Source of the DNA: Cyanobacteria bacterium UBA791
GTDB lineage: Bacteria > Cyanobacteriota > Vampirovibrionia > Gastranaerophilales > Gastranaerophilaceae
DNA length: 64,000 bases
Assembly (NCBI GenBank): GCA_002297005.1
Contig: DBIX01000068.1
Span: 29,015 to 93,014 of the forward strand
Direction of reading: 5' to 3'
Positions 32,635 through 42,851 of this stretch are shown here, piece by piece (positions within the stretch are counted from its first letter, which is position 1; each line of letters starts with the position of its first letter). The notes below the pieces were generated by a model. It searched no databases. It worked only from the letters and a program-made list of their open reading frames with translations, and was not told the DNA's origin. Both the position numbers and the translations under genes were made by a program.

Positions 32635-33906
32635 ATGCAATTAGATATAGTAACAAATGAAATCGGCTTAGTATTAGAAGAATTAATGAACTTTATCCAA
32701 AACGATGAAGAAGTAAAAAAAGACTTTAACGAATATGCAAACACAATGGGTGGACTGAAATACAATACGCTTATGGAACTTGCTGTTCCATACATTTTTG
32801 AAAGAAATATTCCAGAAAAAAATTGTTCTGTTATAGAATTATATCTTCAAAAACACGAAACACTTCCAGAAGAAGCTAGAAATTTATTGAACGCATTAAA
32901 AACTCCTATATCATCAATTTTTGAAATCAAAAAAAATCTTAAGAACGGTTTTGAACTTTTAAATTTAGTAAATGAAAAAACTTATGATGCAATCTACCCA
33001 TTCAAAATGACAAACTTAAGAGGTTTAGGTGCAGGTCAATTCTTAGTTGCAAGACTATTTAATTTTGAAGATGCAACATATATCATTGATATTTCAGGAG
33101 CATTATCTTCAACTAAAAAACCTGAAGCTATGAGATTTGCAGTTGCAAAAATTATTCAAGAACCACATCTTGTTTATATGGATAATCCAGCAAAAGAAAA
33201 AGAAATTGAAGAAAATGTAAAAATGATGAATAAAAAATTCATTGAAGCTTTCGGTTCAGATATGATTTTTACGACAAGTAACCATTCTGACGAAATCGTT
33301 TCTATGTTCAATGAATACACAGAAAACAATACACCAATAAATCTTGATGGAAAAATTGAAGAACCTAAAGAATACAAATATTTTGAAGTAAAAGACTATA
33401 ATACAAATTACAATAATTTTATAGAAAATTCGGTAACAGGTTACTACAACAAACAAGAAATTTATGATATTGCAGTAGCTTTTCAACCTGAAGAGGGGCT
33501 TTATATAATTCCATTCTACAAAAGCTTAGAAAGAATTTTAACTTCTGACAAACCAGAAGAAATCGAAAATTACGATAAATGCATAAAATACTATTTAGAA
33601 GCACCAACAATTTCTGCAAGAATTTTAACAGATATAAATAATAAATATCCAAAATTTACAGAAATAGCAAATAAAGTAATGGGTGAAAACCTAAGCTTTG
33701 ACGAAATTCTAAAAAAATATAAAGACACTAAACATAGAGTATTTTCACACACAACCATTTTGTATAACTCAAATGTTTTCTCATCAACTTTAACTGATAT
33801 TGTTGATACGAAGAAAAAAGAGGGTATTGACTACTCTAACGTAAAAAGAAATGATCCATGTCCTTGCGGTAGCGGTAAAAAATACAAAAATTGTTGCTTA
33901 AAATAA
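32635..33906 (+). CDS. SEC-C motif protein of unknown function
   Basis: The last 21 residues are a SEC-C zinc motif (KRNDPCPCGSGKKYKNCC), as found at the end of SecA and in many uncharacterised proteins. The preceding 400 residues are mixed alpha/beta with no motif I recognise. The start is supported by AGGAGA seven bases before ATG. SEC-C motifs often mediate protein or ribosome contacts. The gene stands alone, divergent from ffh, so a link to protein export is possible but only suggested by position. Confidence 0.65.
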   Translation: MQLDIVTNEIGLVLEELMNFIQNDEEVKKDFNEYANTMGGLKYNTLMELAVPYIFERNIPEKNCSVIELYLQKHETLPEEARNLLNALKTPISSIFEIKKNLKNGFELLNLVNEKTYDAIYPFKMTNLRGLGAGQFLVARLFNFEDATYIIDISGALSSTKKPEAMRFAVAKIIQEPHLVYMDNPAKEKEIEENVKMMNKKFIEAFGSDMIFTTSNHSDEIVSMFNEYTENNTPINLDGKIEEPKEYKYFEVKDYNTNYNNFIENSVTGYYNKQEIYDIAVAFQPEEGLYIIPFYKSLERILTSDKPEEIENYDKCIKYYLEAPTISARILTDINNKYPKFTEIANKVMGENLSFDEILKKYKDTKHRVFSHTTILYNSNVFSSTLTDIVDTKKKEGIDYSNVKRNDPCPCGSGKKYKNCCLK

Positions 33907-34004
33907 AAAAGTATTTTTGTTTTTCAGACAACAAAAAATTAAACAAATGTAACGAAACAATTTTATAAATAGCAAAACTTATTTTTTCAGTTTTTAAAGC
34001 ATTT

Positions 34005-35477
34005 GTGAAAGTTTCTGCAATCCAAAATTATTATATGCCTTTGACAAAAAAAACGTTTGACAAAAACATGTCAAATCCTATTGTGATGCCTAAAAAAACA
34101 CAAGCCTCTGCAATGGAGCTTTCATCAAATTACAACAAACCATTAGTAAATTTTAAAGGATACTTTGGCGACAAGCAACCTGCCAAAAAGCTATTTTGGA
34201 TTTTAAAAGGAAACAATCACGTTTACGAGGATAACGAAACTCAAAAAACCTTATACAGAAACGGTAACACAGGTTGGAAAAAATGGGTTGCAGAAAAACC
34301 GGAAAACTTGTTAAAACGTACCCCTTTAGATGCAATTCAATCAATTTGTACCCTCACAAAAAAACAACAACATTACCCTGAAATTCCAGACTACATTCCA
34401 ACACCAAACTACGGTGACAAATGGGGAAGAAGAGCAAACTATATAGAAATAAATCCTAGAACAGTAGCACTAACAGAGGGTTCTAAAAAAAGTGAGGGCT
34501 TGCTCAATGTGATGAAACTTTTACCAGCAATTCCGCCATCACCAAAAAGTTTTGCAAATTGCGTTATACTTTCACAACTTTATCCAGCAATGTACAAAGA
34601 AAACGACGGGCAATTAGGTCGTTCATCATTATACACCGTGGATTTACACTCAGGAATTTCTAAAAATTTAACTTCTGATAAATTATCAAGAAATGGTCAA
34701 AAAATGGGCGATGATGAACAAGTCAAAGCTTTTAACGATATGGCTCATTTACGAGGATTGAAAACTGGTATCAGAATGCCTCTATCATCAGGTCAAATGA
34801 CAGTAAAAGGCGAACCTTTTAATTGGCACAAACACCAAGACGCTTTTATTAGTGCTTGTTGTTGGGCTGTTGATTTAGGATTTGATGCAATCTTCTTTGA
34901 TAGTGCAAAGCACGTTGGCAACTGGGATATGGGTAATTATTGCGGAACTGGTTCTGTTCCAAACTACGGTCAAATGCAATATATCACAGAAGAAATCCGA
35001 AGTAGAACAGGCAGAAACGATATTGCATTAATTGGTGAAAAATGTGATGACAATCCAAGATTTAATAAAATGGGTTTAACCGCTGGTAATGACTGGAGTA
35101 GAGCAGATAATTTTAATAGCGTTCTGCATGAATACGATAAGCAACGTTGGAATGACGAATATGCAGCAGGTCCAGTTATTTCAGATGATAACGACAATGG
35201 TTCAATGTCGCTTGAGCAAAGATTAAACAGAATAAAAAATGCTTTTCACGGCTATAGAGAATCAGGTTGGAGGCTTCCAACATATATGCAAATGCACGAC
35301 ATTTTCCCAACTTCACCTTATGCTAAAAATACGCACGATTTAATGGAAAGTGGCGAGAATAAATCAACTTATGGCGATGTGGCAAGTCACTATAACAATA
35401 TATTTGATACTTCTGACCACGCAAATTGGTATAGGGACAGAGTTTACAATGAATTTTTACATGTAATGTATCAATAA
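34005..35477 (+). CDS. Probable glycoside-hydrolase-like (alpha-amylase-type barrel) protein
   Basis: Residues about 240-350 resemble the catalytic part of a GH13-type barrel: AHLRGLKTGIRMPL, then AVDLGFDAIFFDSAKHVGNWD (about 288-308), where the D in DSAKH sits like the GH13 nucleophile, and ALIGEKCDDN with a possible acid/base glutamate. The N-terminus has no signal peptide but a VNFKGYFG segment near residue 50. I cannot assign a substrate. It follows the SEC-C gene after 98 bases with a weak ribosome site; the chosen start may be a GTG. A different TIM-barrel family is possible. Confidence 0.5.
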   Translation: MKVSAIQNYYMPLTKKTFDKNMSNPIVMPKKTQASAMELSSNYNKPLVNFKGYFGDKQPAKKLFWILKGNNHVYEDNETQKTLYRNGNTGWKKWVAEKPENLLKRTPLDAIQSICTLTKKQQHYPEIPDYIPTPNYGDKWGRRANYIEINPRTVALTEGSKKSEGLLNVMKLLPAIPPSPKSFANCVILSQLYPAMYKENDGQLGRSSLYTVDLHSGISKNLTSDKLSRNGQKMGDDEQVKAFNDMAHLRGLKTGIRMPLSSGQMTVKGEPFNWHKHQDAFISACCWAVDLGFDAIFFDSAKHVGNWDMGNYCGTGSVPNYGQMQYITEEIRSRTGRNDIALIGEKCDDNPRFNKMGLTAGNDWSRADNFNSVLHEYDKQRWNDEYAAGPVISDDNDNGSMSLEQRLNRIKNAFHGYRESGWRLPTYMQMHDIFPTSPYAKNTHDLMESGENKSTYGDVASHYNNIFDTSDHANWYRDRVYNEFLHVMYQ

Positions 35478-35509
35478 AAAAAATTTTTCGGTTTCTGCCA
35501 TACCTTTTG

Positions 35510-35632
35510 TGTCATTCTGAATTTATTTCAGAATCTTACCAACATTGCATTTCAACATTTGATAAAGATATATATCACGTCTGATTTACACACTTTTAGC
35601 CAGTAAGATGCTGAAACAAGTTCAGCATGACA
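35510..35632. repeat. Short palindromic element with terminal inverted repeats (HSELVSES type)
   Basis: The ends TGTCATTCTGAA and TTCAGCATGACA are inverted copies, and the similarity extends about 28 bases inward. Each end is itself a hairpin. The interior shares TCTTACCAACATTGCAT with the element at 56984-57137. It resembles a non-autonomous MITE-like unit in the gap between two convergent genes. Confidence 0.7.
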
Positions 35633-35656
35633 AAAGTCTTAAAAATACAAAACTCT

Positions 35657-37630
35657 CTATTTATTTTTATCAGTAAACATTTTTGAAATAATATCCTTGT
35701 ATTTATCAAATACATTATTACGTTTAATTTTAGCAGTATTATTCATCATACCGTTATCAACTGTAAATGCATCTTTCAATACTTCAAAATGTTTGATAGC
35801 CTCAAAGGATTTTAAATTTGGTTTATTTTTAATATATTTATTCAATTCGTGTTTAATCAAATCTCTCAAATTTGGATTATTAATAGTCAAGTTTTTACCT
35901 GATTTAATATTTTTTGCTGCAAGCTCACATTTTTCAAGAGCCTCTTGAGATGGTACAACCAAAGCACCAATACTATTTTCGTCTTGACCAACCAAAACGA
36001 TTTGGTCGATGTATGGACTACCTAAACAAGCTTCTTCAATAGGTACAGGTTCTACGTTTTCACCATTTGAAAGTACAATAGTTTCTTTCATTCTACCAAC
36101 AAGTACAAGGTTGTTGTCACCTGTTAACCAGCCTAAATCACCTGTATTAAACCAGCCATCTTCTAGCATAACTTTTTTAGTAGCTTCTTCATCCTTGTAG
36201 TATCCTGCCATAACTTGAGGACCTTTAACCAATACAAGACCTTTATTAAAGATACCTAAAGGTTCAAAAGTTTTAGGGTCAACAATTTTCATATCAGTTG
36301 CAAGAATTGGTTTACCAGCAGAACCTAAATAGTTTTTATCATTAACACCCCTCAATGTAAGTACTGGAGATGTTTCTGTTAAACCATAACCAACTCTCAA
36401 GTTTACGCCGATTGCATCATAGAAAAGTTCATCTTTCATAGTGATAGCACCGCCACCTGAAATTGTAGCTCTAAAGTTCAAGCCAGCTGCATCTTTAAGT
36501 TTTTTATAAACAGTTTTTGTAAATAAAATATGCAAAGGTTTGATAAATGAACGAACGATTTTATGATAAAGTCTGCTGCGTTTTTTATAACGAGTTTTCT
36601 TGTTTGTAAGTCTTCTTTCGGCGTACATTTTGTGAATTTTATACGCAATACTTGTTCTAACTGCAAAATCAAAAATAAAATAACCTAGTTTAGAATTTTG
36701 TTTTAATTTTTGGTAAACACCAAGTCTAATTGCTTCCCAAATGCGAGGAACAGACATAAATGTATCAATAGGATATTTTACTAAATCGTCTTTCAATTTT
36801 GGAATAGTTGTAAAATGTAAATGGCAACCGCACAAGTAATAATACATTTGAGCAGTTCTTTCATACGCATGCCAGATAGGTAAAATTTGAAGAGTATTTT
36901 CACCAGGTTTTGATTGAAAACCCTCTTCAACAGACGGAAATTGAGAAAGAACGTTTTTATGAGTTAATAAAACGCCTTTTGGATTGCCTGTTGTACCTGA
37001 TGAATAAAGAATTGTAGAATAGTCTGAATATGAAACTTCAGGCTCATTGAATTGGTGATTTTTACCCATTTCACGAACTTCGTCATAAGTATAAACAGGA
37101 CAATTCAATCCACTTCTGTCAAAATCTTCATCTGCAAACATTACCATTACAAATTTGATATTGCATTGTGATAAAAATCCTTTTGCCTTGTTAAATAAAG
37201 TTTTATCTCTCAAGATTACTGCACAACTATCAGAATGATGAGTGATATATTCAAGTTCTTCGATAGGAGCATTAGAACCTCTAAGAACACAAACACCGCC
37301 ACATCTCATAACAGCTTGGTCACAAACAACAAATCTACCGGTATTTTCAGTAAATATAGCTACGTGGTTTCCTTTTTCAATACCCAAACTTTGTAAACCT
37401 GAGGCTAAATTTGAAATATGGTCTTCAAGTTCACCATAAGTCATTTCGATTTTTGAATGAGTATCTGTAATCGCCATTAAATCCTTGTGTGGGGCAGTTC
37501 TTGCTTTAAAATAATTTGAAACTGTTTGATATTTATCAACAAGTTCGTCAATCATTTTTGTTTCTTCTATGATTGCTTTTGCTCTAGCATCACGTTTTTC
37601 TTCTAATTCCAATAAATTGTATATATCCAT
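35657..37630 (-). CDS. Long-chain acyl-CoA synthetase (AMP-forming)
   Basis: This 657-residue adenylate-forming enzyme has the phosphate loop YSSGTTGNPKGVLLTHKN, the FSVPRIWEA-like segment (MSVPRIWEAIRLG), GYGLTETSP, and DGWFNTGDLGWL followed by GRMKETIVLSNGENVEPVPIE. These are the long-chain (FadD/FAA) branch motifs. It activates fatty acids with ATP and CoA at the membrane. Length fits the FAA-type subgroup. The gene is alone between two small gaps; a promoter would lie in the 120 bases shared with the divergent DUF1836 gene. The substrate chain length cannot be read off. Confidence 0.88.
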   Translation of the reverse strand: MDIYNLLELEEKRDARAKAIIEETKMIDELVDKYQTVSNYFKARTAPHKDLMAITDTHSKIEMTYGELEDHISNLASGLQSLGIEKGNHVAIFTENTGRFVVCDQAVMRCGGVCVLRGSNAPIEELEYITHHSDSCAVILRDKTLFNKAKGFLSQCNIKFVMVMFADEDFDRSGLNCPVYTYDEVREMGKNHQFNEPEVSYSDYSTILYSSGTTGNPKGVLLTHKNVLSQFPSVEEGFQSKPGENTLQILPIWHAYERTAQMYYYLCGCHLHFTTIPKLKDDLVKYPIDTFMSVPRIWEAIRLGVYQKLKQNSKLGYFIFDFAVRTSIAYKIHKMYAERRLTNKKTRYKKRSRLYHKIVRSFIKPLHILFTKTVYKKLKDAAGLNFRATISGGGAITMKDELFYDAIGVNLRVGYGLTETSPVLTLRGVNDKNYLGSAGKPILATDMKIVDPKTFEPLGIFNKGLVLVKGPQVMAGYYKDEEATKKVMLEDGWFNTGDLGWLTGDNNLVLVGRMKETIVLSNGENVEPVPIEEACLGSPYIDQIVLVGQDENSIGALVVPSQEALEKCELAAKNIKSGKNLTINNPNLRDLIKHELNKYIKNKPNLKSFEAIKHFEVLKDAFTVDNGMMNNTAKIKRNNVFDKYKDIISKMFTDKNK

Positions 37631-37765
37631 GTTTCCCTCAAAATCTTTATTTCTATTATACCATAGGATAAAATAATTCTATCTAGTATTTAATACTAAG
37701 TCAAGCAATCTTAAAAATACTTAAACTTAGATTTCAATTTTAGATAAAAGGTGTATAATAAGTAT

Positions 37766-38308
37766 ATGAAAAAGAGTCAATTATTTATCGAAACAGAATA
37801 CGCAAAGGAACTTGGAGAATACAAAATTCCAAGATATAATGAATTGCCTGATTTCGATTTATATATGGAACAATTAATTGAACTTTTGGACAAATACTTA
37901 AACATCTTCAGAATCCCTGGTGAAGAAAAGATGATAACTGCGACAATGGTTAACAACTACGTTAAGCAAAAAGTTATTCCACCACCAAAAAATAAAAAAT
38001 ATTCAAAGAGTCAATTAATGTATTTAATAGTTATCGGAATACTTAAACAAGTTTGGAGTATTTCTGAAACTGCTCAAGTTTTGAGATTATATAGTGAACA
38101 ATATTCAGAGGAAATTGCATATAACTATATGTGTTCTGAATTAGAATCTGCTCTACAAGCAACTTTCATCACAAGAAACTTTTCTGCAGAAAGTTGTGCA
38201 TCTAAAAGTACCCCATTATCAGAGGCTGTACGTTCCGCTTTGATGGCATTTACCAATAGAATTTATTCTAAAAAAGTGCTACATCACTTAGGAACTTTTA
38301 ACAATTAA
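37766..38308 (+). CDS. DUF1836 protein (MerR-like helix-turn-helix)
   Basis: The sequence YKIPRYNELPDFDLYMEQLIELLDKYL, then MITATMVNNYVKQKVIPPPKNKKYSKSQLMYLIVIGILKQVWSI is the pattern of DUF1836. This group has a MerR-like DNA-binding head without a known effector domain. I start at the ATG (MKKSQLF); five codons earlier a GTG overlaps TATAAT, which looks like a -10 element, so the mRNA may be nearly leaderless. It is a likely transcription regulator acting on unknown genes. It precedes the DUF4914 gene by about 70 bases. Confidence 0.75.
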   Translation: MKKSQLFIETEYAKELGEYKIPRYNELPDFDLYMEQLIELLDKYLNIFRIPGEEKMITATMVNNYVKQKVIPPPKNKKYSKSQLMYLIVIGILKQVWSISETAQVLRLYSEQYSEEIAYNYMCSELESALQATFITRNFSAESCASKSTPLSEAVRSALMAFTNRIYSKKVLHHLGTFNN

Positions 38309-38380
38309 TGTTAAATCTTTTACAAACAGCCAAAATTATAGTATTATAGACATAGTATTAGAAAAGATTAGGGGAATTTA

Positions 38381-40270
38381 ATGGATAAACTTTGGGAAAA
38401 CTGGGTTATCTCAGACGATGTAAGAGCTACTATTGATAATTGCCAAAACGTAATAGTTCCAAAAACTAGGGAAGAATTATTTGAATTAGCAATGGGTGAC
38501 AAGGATAACAAGGTTTTCCATGTTACATACAATATTGAAGGCAGAGGCGAAGTTGAAGAAGCTAACGTTATAAAATGTAAAAATGGTCTTTGCATAAACT
38601 ATACAGAAGCTTATATGCGTCGTCGTGACCCAAATTGTATGGTAGTTAATAATATTGAAAAAACTGATAAAGTTAAGTACTCTGATAGATTTCACTCAGA
38701 TTTTTCTGGAGTTAGAACAGAAACTTTAGAATGGCTAAAACAACAAGACTTAATTATTTTACCGTTTATGGCTGGTGGCAAAGAATACGGTTATGAAGCT
38801 CTTTTAGTAGCTCCTAAAAATTCAGCTTTCTTTGCTGCAAGTATTTATGATATGCAAGAAGTTATTCCACTTGAAGATTTAGATATAAAATTTAAACCAA
38901 AAGCTATTATTTACGTAGCTCCACCGTTTAGACATACTCATTTTAACGGTAAACAAGTCGTTGTACATAACAACCAAGACGGTGTACATGAAGTATTTTC
39001 ATACAACTTGTATCCAGGTCCAAGTGCTAAGAAGGGTGTTTACGGAATTCTTTTGGCATTAGGTTTAAAAGAAGAATATTTAACAATGCACGCATCAACA
39101 GTTGATGTAATTACACCTTACGACAATGATACAACTATCTTGCACGAGGGTGCATCAGGCAGTGGTAAGAGTGAAATGTTAGAATATGTTCACCGTGAAG
39201 AAGATGGACGTTTAAAATTAGGCGAAAATATTCTTACTGGTGAAAAAAGATATTTAGAATTGGGTCATTCTTGTAAATTACATCCAATTACAGACGATAT
39301 GGCTTTATCAAACCCAGAATTTCAAAAAAATGGTAAATTGGCAGTAACTGATGCTGAAAATGCTTGGTTTATCAGAATTGACCATATTAATAAATATGGT
39401 ACAGACCCTCATTTAGAAAAAATTACTATTCATCCTGAAAAACCTTTGTTGTTCTTCAATATTCAAGGTCATCCTGATGCAACTTGTTTAATTTGGGAAC
39501 ATATTCAAGATGAAGATGGTAAACCTTGTTCAAACCCTAGAATTATTATTCCTAGAGAGTTGAACGAAGATATACAAGATGGACCTGTAGATATTGATTA
39601 CAGAAGTTTTGGCTTACGAACTCCACCTTGCACTAAAGAAAACCCATCTTATGGTATCTTTGGTATGATGCACGTTCTTCCGCCAGCCTTGGCTTGGTTG
39701 TGGAGATTGGTTGCTCCTAGAGGATTTAACAACCCAAGTATTGATTCATCTGCTGATGAAAATCAATTCGATATTAAAAGTGAGGGTGTAGGTTCATTCT
39801 GGCCTTTTGCTACAGGTAAAAGAGTTGATTTTGCAAACATTTTACTTGAACAATTTATGCAAACAACTAAAACAAAAAATATTTTAATACCTAACCAACA
39901 TATTGGATGTTGGGAAGTTGGATTTATGGCTCAATGGGTAATTAGAGAATACCTTGCAAGACGTGGTCAAGCTTCTATGAAGAAAATTAATTTACACCCA
40001 GCAAGACACCCATTAGCTGGTTATATACCTGAACAAATTCACGTCGAAGGTGTTGCTATTTCTAAGAAATTCTTAGATGTAACTGTCCAACCTGAAATTG
40101 GCTTAGAGGGTTACGATGAGGGTGCAAAACAATTAGAAGCGTTCTTCAAAAGAGAAACTCAGTTGTATCTTCAAAGTTCACTTCACCCATTGGGTAAAGC
40201 TATCATTAGTTGCTGCTTAGATAACGGTACTCTTGATGATTACGAAAAAATCATTCCAGGAACATATTAA
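38381..40270 (+). CDS. DUF4914 protein with P-loop (PEPCK-like fold)
   Basis: The 629-residue protein matches the DUF4914 pattern. Residues 256-266 carry the P-loop EGASGSGKSEM, and the middle holds HSCKLHPITDDMAL and PLLFFNIQGHPDATCLIWEH. The C-terminal part has FATGKRVDFANILLEQF and HIGCWEVGFMAQW. These features suggest a nucleotide-binding, PEP-carboxykinase or HPr-kinase-like fold, but no reaction is known to me. It lies just upstream of the Re-citrate synthase operon with only 16 bases to the chosen start, so it may be co-transcribed and related to carboxylate metabolism (inference). Confidence 0.72.
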   Translation: MDKLWENWVISDDVRATIDNCQNVIVPKTREELFELAMGDKDNKVFHVTYNIEGRGEVEEANVIKCKNGLCINYTEAYMRRRDPNCMVVNNIEKTDKVKYSDRFHSDFSGVRTETLEWLKQQDLIILPFMAGGKEYGYEALLVAPKNSAFFAASIYDMQEVIPLEDLDIKFKPKAIIYVAPPFRHTHFNGKQVVVHNNQDGVHEVFSYNLYPGPSAKKGVYGILLALGLKEEYLTMHASTVDVITPYDNDTTILHEGASGSGKSEMLEYVHREEDGRLKLGENILTGEKRYLELGHSCKLHPITDDMALSNPEFQKNGKLAVTDAENAWFIRIDHINKYGTDPHLEKITIHPEKPLLFFNIQGHPDATCLIWEHIQDEDGKPCSNPRIIIPRELNEDIQDGPVDIDYRSFGLRTPPCTKENPSYGIFGMMHVLPPALAWLWRLVAPRGFNNPSIDSSADENQFDIKSEGVGSFWPFATGKRVDFANILLEQFMQTTKTKNILIPNQHIGCWEVGFMAQWVIREYLARRGQASMKKINLHPARHPLAGYIPEQIHVEGVAISKKFLDVTVQPEIGLEGYDEGAKQLEAFFKRETQLYLQSSLHPLGKAIISCCLDNGTLDDYEKIIPGTY

Positions 40271-40286
40271 TAAAAGTGAGATTATA

Positions 40287-41585
40287 ATGACAGATAGATA
40301 TATATACTTCGTTGACGTAACAAATAGGGATGGTGTTCAAACGTCACGTTTGGGATTGGCAAAATTACAAAAAACGATTATCAACTTAATGTTGAATGAA
40401 TTAGGAATTACTCAATCTGAATTTGGTTTTCCTACTACAAAACACGAACTAAATTATTTGAATGGTAATTTAGACCTTGTAGATATGGGTGTTATAAACA
40501 AAACAAAACTTTCAGGTTGGATGAGAGGTATTGTGAAAGATGTTGAAGAATCTTTTACAAATTGTCCTCGTCTTAAATACGTAAACCTTTCTGTATCCAC
40601 TTCTGAACAAATGATTCAAGGTAAATACAAGGGTAAAAAGACAAAAGAAGATATTATTCAATCAACAAATGAAGCAGTAAAAAGAGCCAAAGAACTTGGA
40701 GCAATTTCTGTTGGAGTAAATGCTGAAGATGCATCAAGAAGTGACATTGATTATCTAATCAAATGGGGCTTGAATGCAAAAGAAAACGGTGCAAACAGAT
40801 TTAGATATTGTGACACTTTAGGTTTTGATGATCCTCAAACAGCTTATGATAGAATTTCAGAACTTGCGAAAGCAACTCAAATGGATATAGAATTACATTT
40901 CCATAATGACTTGGGTATGGCAGTTGCAAATTCGGTAATGGGTGCAAAAGCAGCGATTGATAACGGAGTTAATGCATATATTAATACAGCTATCAACGGT
41001 ATGGGAGAAAGAGCTGGTAATGCAGATTTAATTTCTTGTTTGCTTGCTATTCTTAAATCAAGCGGTTTTAAAGGTAAATATCAAATTGATAAGCAAATAG
41101 ATTTATCAAAATCTTGGCAATTAGCTAAATATACGGCTTATGCCTTTGGTTTACCAATTCCGATGAACCAACCTGCTGTAGGTAGCAACGCATTTGCTCA
41201 TGAATCAGGTATTCATGCAGACGGAGCTTTGAAAGATAGAAGAAATTATGAACTTTATGATTATGAAGAACTTGGTCGAGGGGAACCTGAAATCGTTGAA
41301 ACAGGTAGAATGATTACTACTGGTGAATACGGTGGTATTAAAGGTTTCAGAAACGTATATGACAATATGGAATTAGAGTTTGAAAGCGAAGAGGATGCAA
41401 GAAACATTCTTGAACTTGCACGTTATGCAAACGTTCATACTCAACAACCTTTAACTAATGATGAATTAAAATTCATTTATTATTATCCTGAAATTGCATA
41501 TAAGATTATGACAGTAACGCCATATTACGAACCAAAACACGCACCAAAAAATAGAAAAAAACATGATATGTTTGCAAAAGTATAG
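40287..41585 (+). CDS. Re-type citrate synthase / homocitrate synthase-like (HMGL family)
   Basis: This TIM-barrel acyltransferase of 432 residues has DVTNRDGVQTSRLGLAKLQKT at the N-terminus and the HMGL motifs FRYCDTLGFDDP, ELHFHNDLGMAVAN and NGMGERAGNADL. The DVTNRDGVQTSR and QSEFGFPTTKHE segments are those of the clostridial Re-citrate synthase branch, which was long annotated as homocitrate synthase. With an aconitase-like pair and an NAD-type isocitrate dehydrogenase following it, the likely product is citrate for 2-oxoglutarate. Homocitrate or isopropylmalate remain alternatives. I start at MTDRYIYF, preceded by AGTGAG; an earlier in-frame ATG overlaps the previous gene. Confidence 0.78.
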   Translation: MTDRYIYFVDVTNRDGVQTSRLGLAKLQKTIINLMLNELGITQSEFGFPTTKHELNYLNGNLDLVDMGVINKTKLSGWMRGIVKDVEESFTNCPRLKYVNLSVSTSEQMIQGKYKGKKTKEDIIQSTNEAVKRAKELGAISVGVNAEDASRSDIDYLIKWGLNAKENGANRFRYCDTLGFDDPQTAYDRISELAKATQMDIELHFHNDLGMAVANSVMGAKAAIDNGVNAYINTAINGMGERAGNADLISCLLAILKSSGFKGKYQIDKQIDLSKSWQLAKYTAYAFGLPIPMNQPAVGSNAFAHESGIHADGALKDRRNYELYDYEELGRGEPEIVETGRMITTGEYGGIKGFRNVYDNMELEFESEEDARNILELARYANVHTQQPLTNDELKFIYYYPEIAYKIMTVTPYYEPKHAPKNRKKHDMFAKV

Positions 41586-41597
41586 AGGATATAAATT

Positions 41598-42851
41598 ATG
41601 GGACAAACAATAGCAGAAAAAATTATATCAAAACACGTAGGACACGATGTAAAAGTCGGAGAACTTGTTATCGCAAAGGTTGATGTTGCAGCAGTTCAAG
41701 ACGGAACAGGACCTTTGATGTGTAATGAATTTAAAAAATTAGGTAAAGATAAATTGGCAAATCCAGAGCGTTCAATATTATTTATTGACCACGCTGCACC
41801 AAGCCCAAGAAAAGAACTTTCAAATACTCATACTGTATTAAGAGATTTTGCAAAAGAATATGGTGCAGTACTTTCAGAAGTTGGTGATGGTGTTTGCCAC
41901 CAAAGACTTGTGGAAACATTTGTAAATCCATTCGAAATTTTAGTTGGTGCGGATTCACATACTTGCACATCAGGAGCTTTAGGTGCATTTGCAACAGGTA
42001 TGGGTTCAACGGATATTGCAGTTGCAATGGCTTTAGGCAAAACTTGGTTAAAAGTCCCAGCAACTTTTAAAGTTGAAGTTAATGGCGAATTTCCAAAAGG
42101 CGTTTATGCAAAAGATTTAATCTTGCACTTAATCGGTGAAATCGGTGCAGACGGAGCGACTTACAAAGCTTTAGAATTTTCAGGTTCAACAATCGATAAT
42201 ATGGAAATGGCAGATAGATTCACTATTGCAAATATGGCTGTTGAAGCTGGTGCAAAAGCTGGTTTATTCCCAACTGATGAGAAGACAAAAGCTTTCTTAG
42301 AAGAAAGAGGTAGAGGCGACAAGTTTGTAAAAGTCAAGGCTGATGAAGATGCTGAATACGAAAGAATTATCAAAATTGATGCATCGCAACTTAAACCAAC
42401 TGTTTCTTGTCCTCACACAGTTGATAACACAAAAACTGTTGATGAATTAAAAGACGTAAAAGTTAACCAAGTATTTATTGGTACTTGTACAAACGGAAGA
42501 ATTGAAGACCTTAGAGTTGCAGCAGAAATCTTGAAAGGTAAAAAAGTTAATCCAGATGTAAGATTGCTTGTTGCTCCAGCTTCAAGAGATGTATTTAAAC
42601 AAGCTTTAAAAGAGGGTTTAATTGAAATCTTTGTTGATAGCGGTGCAGCAATAGTTACAAGCGGTTGCGGACCTTGTGTTGGTGTTCACGCTGGTATCTT
42701 AGGTGATGGCGAAGTTTGTCTTGCAACTCAAAACAGAAACTTCCAAGGTAGAATGGGCAACACAAAAGGCTTTATTTATTTATCAAGCCCAGCAGTTGCA
42801 GCTTATAGTGCAATAAAAGGTTATATAGCAGATGTAAGAGAGGTATTATAA
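41598..42851 (+). CDS. Aconitase/3-isopropylmalate dehydratase family, large subunit
   Basis: A 417-residue large subunit of the split-type hydro-lyases. It shows DSHTCTSGALGAFATGMGSTDIA, FIGTCTNGRIEDL, and TSGCGPCVGVHAGILGDGEVCLATQNRNFQGRMG, supplying the three cysteines of the [4Fe-4S] cluster. The family covers LeuC, homoaconitase and split aconitases. The neighbouring Re-citrate-type synthase and isocitrate dehydrogenase suggest citrate to isocitrate conversion here. The large-subunit stop overlaps the small-subunit start closely, so the two are made in balance. Confidence 0.85.
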   Translation: MGQTIAEKIISKHVGHDVKVGELVIAKVDVAAVQDGTGPLMCNEFKKLGKDKLANPERSILFIDHAAPSPRKELSNTHTVLRDFAKEYGAVLSEVGDGVCHQRLVETFVNPFEILVGADSHTCTSGALGAFATGMGSTDIAVAMALGKTWLKVPATFKVEVNGEFPKGVYAKDLILHLIGEIGADGATYKALEFSGSTIDNMEMADRFTIANMAVEAGAKAGLFPTDEKTKAFLEERGRGDKFVKVKADEDAEYERIIKIDASQLKPTVSCPHTVDNTKTVDELKDVKVNQVFIGTCTNGRIEDLRVAAEILKGKKVNPDVRLLVAPASRDVFKQALKEGLIEIFVDSGAAIVTSGCGPCVGVHAGILGDGEVCLATQNRNFQGRMGNTKGFIYLSSPAVAAYSAIKGYIADVREVL

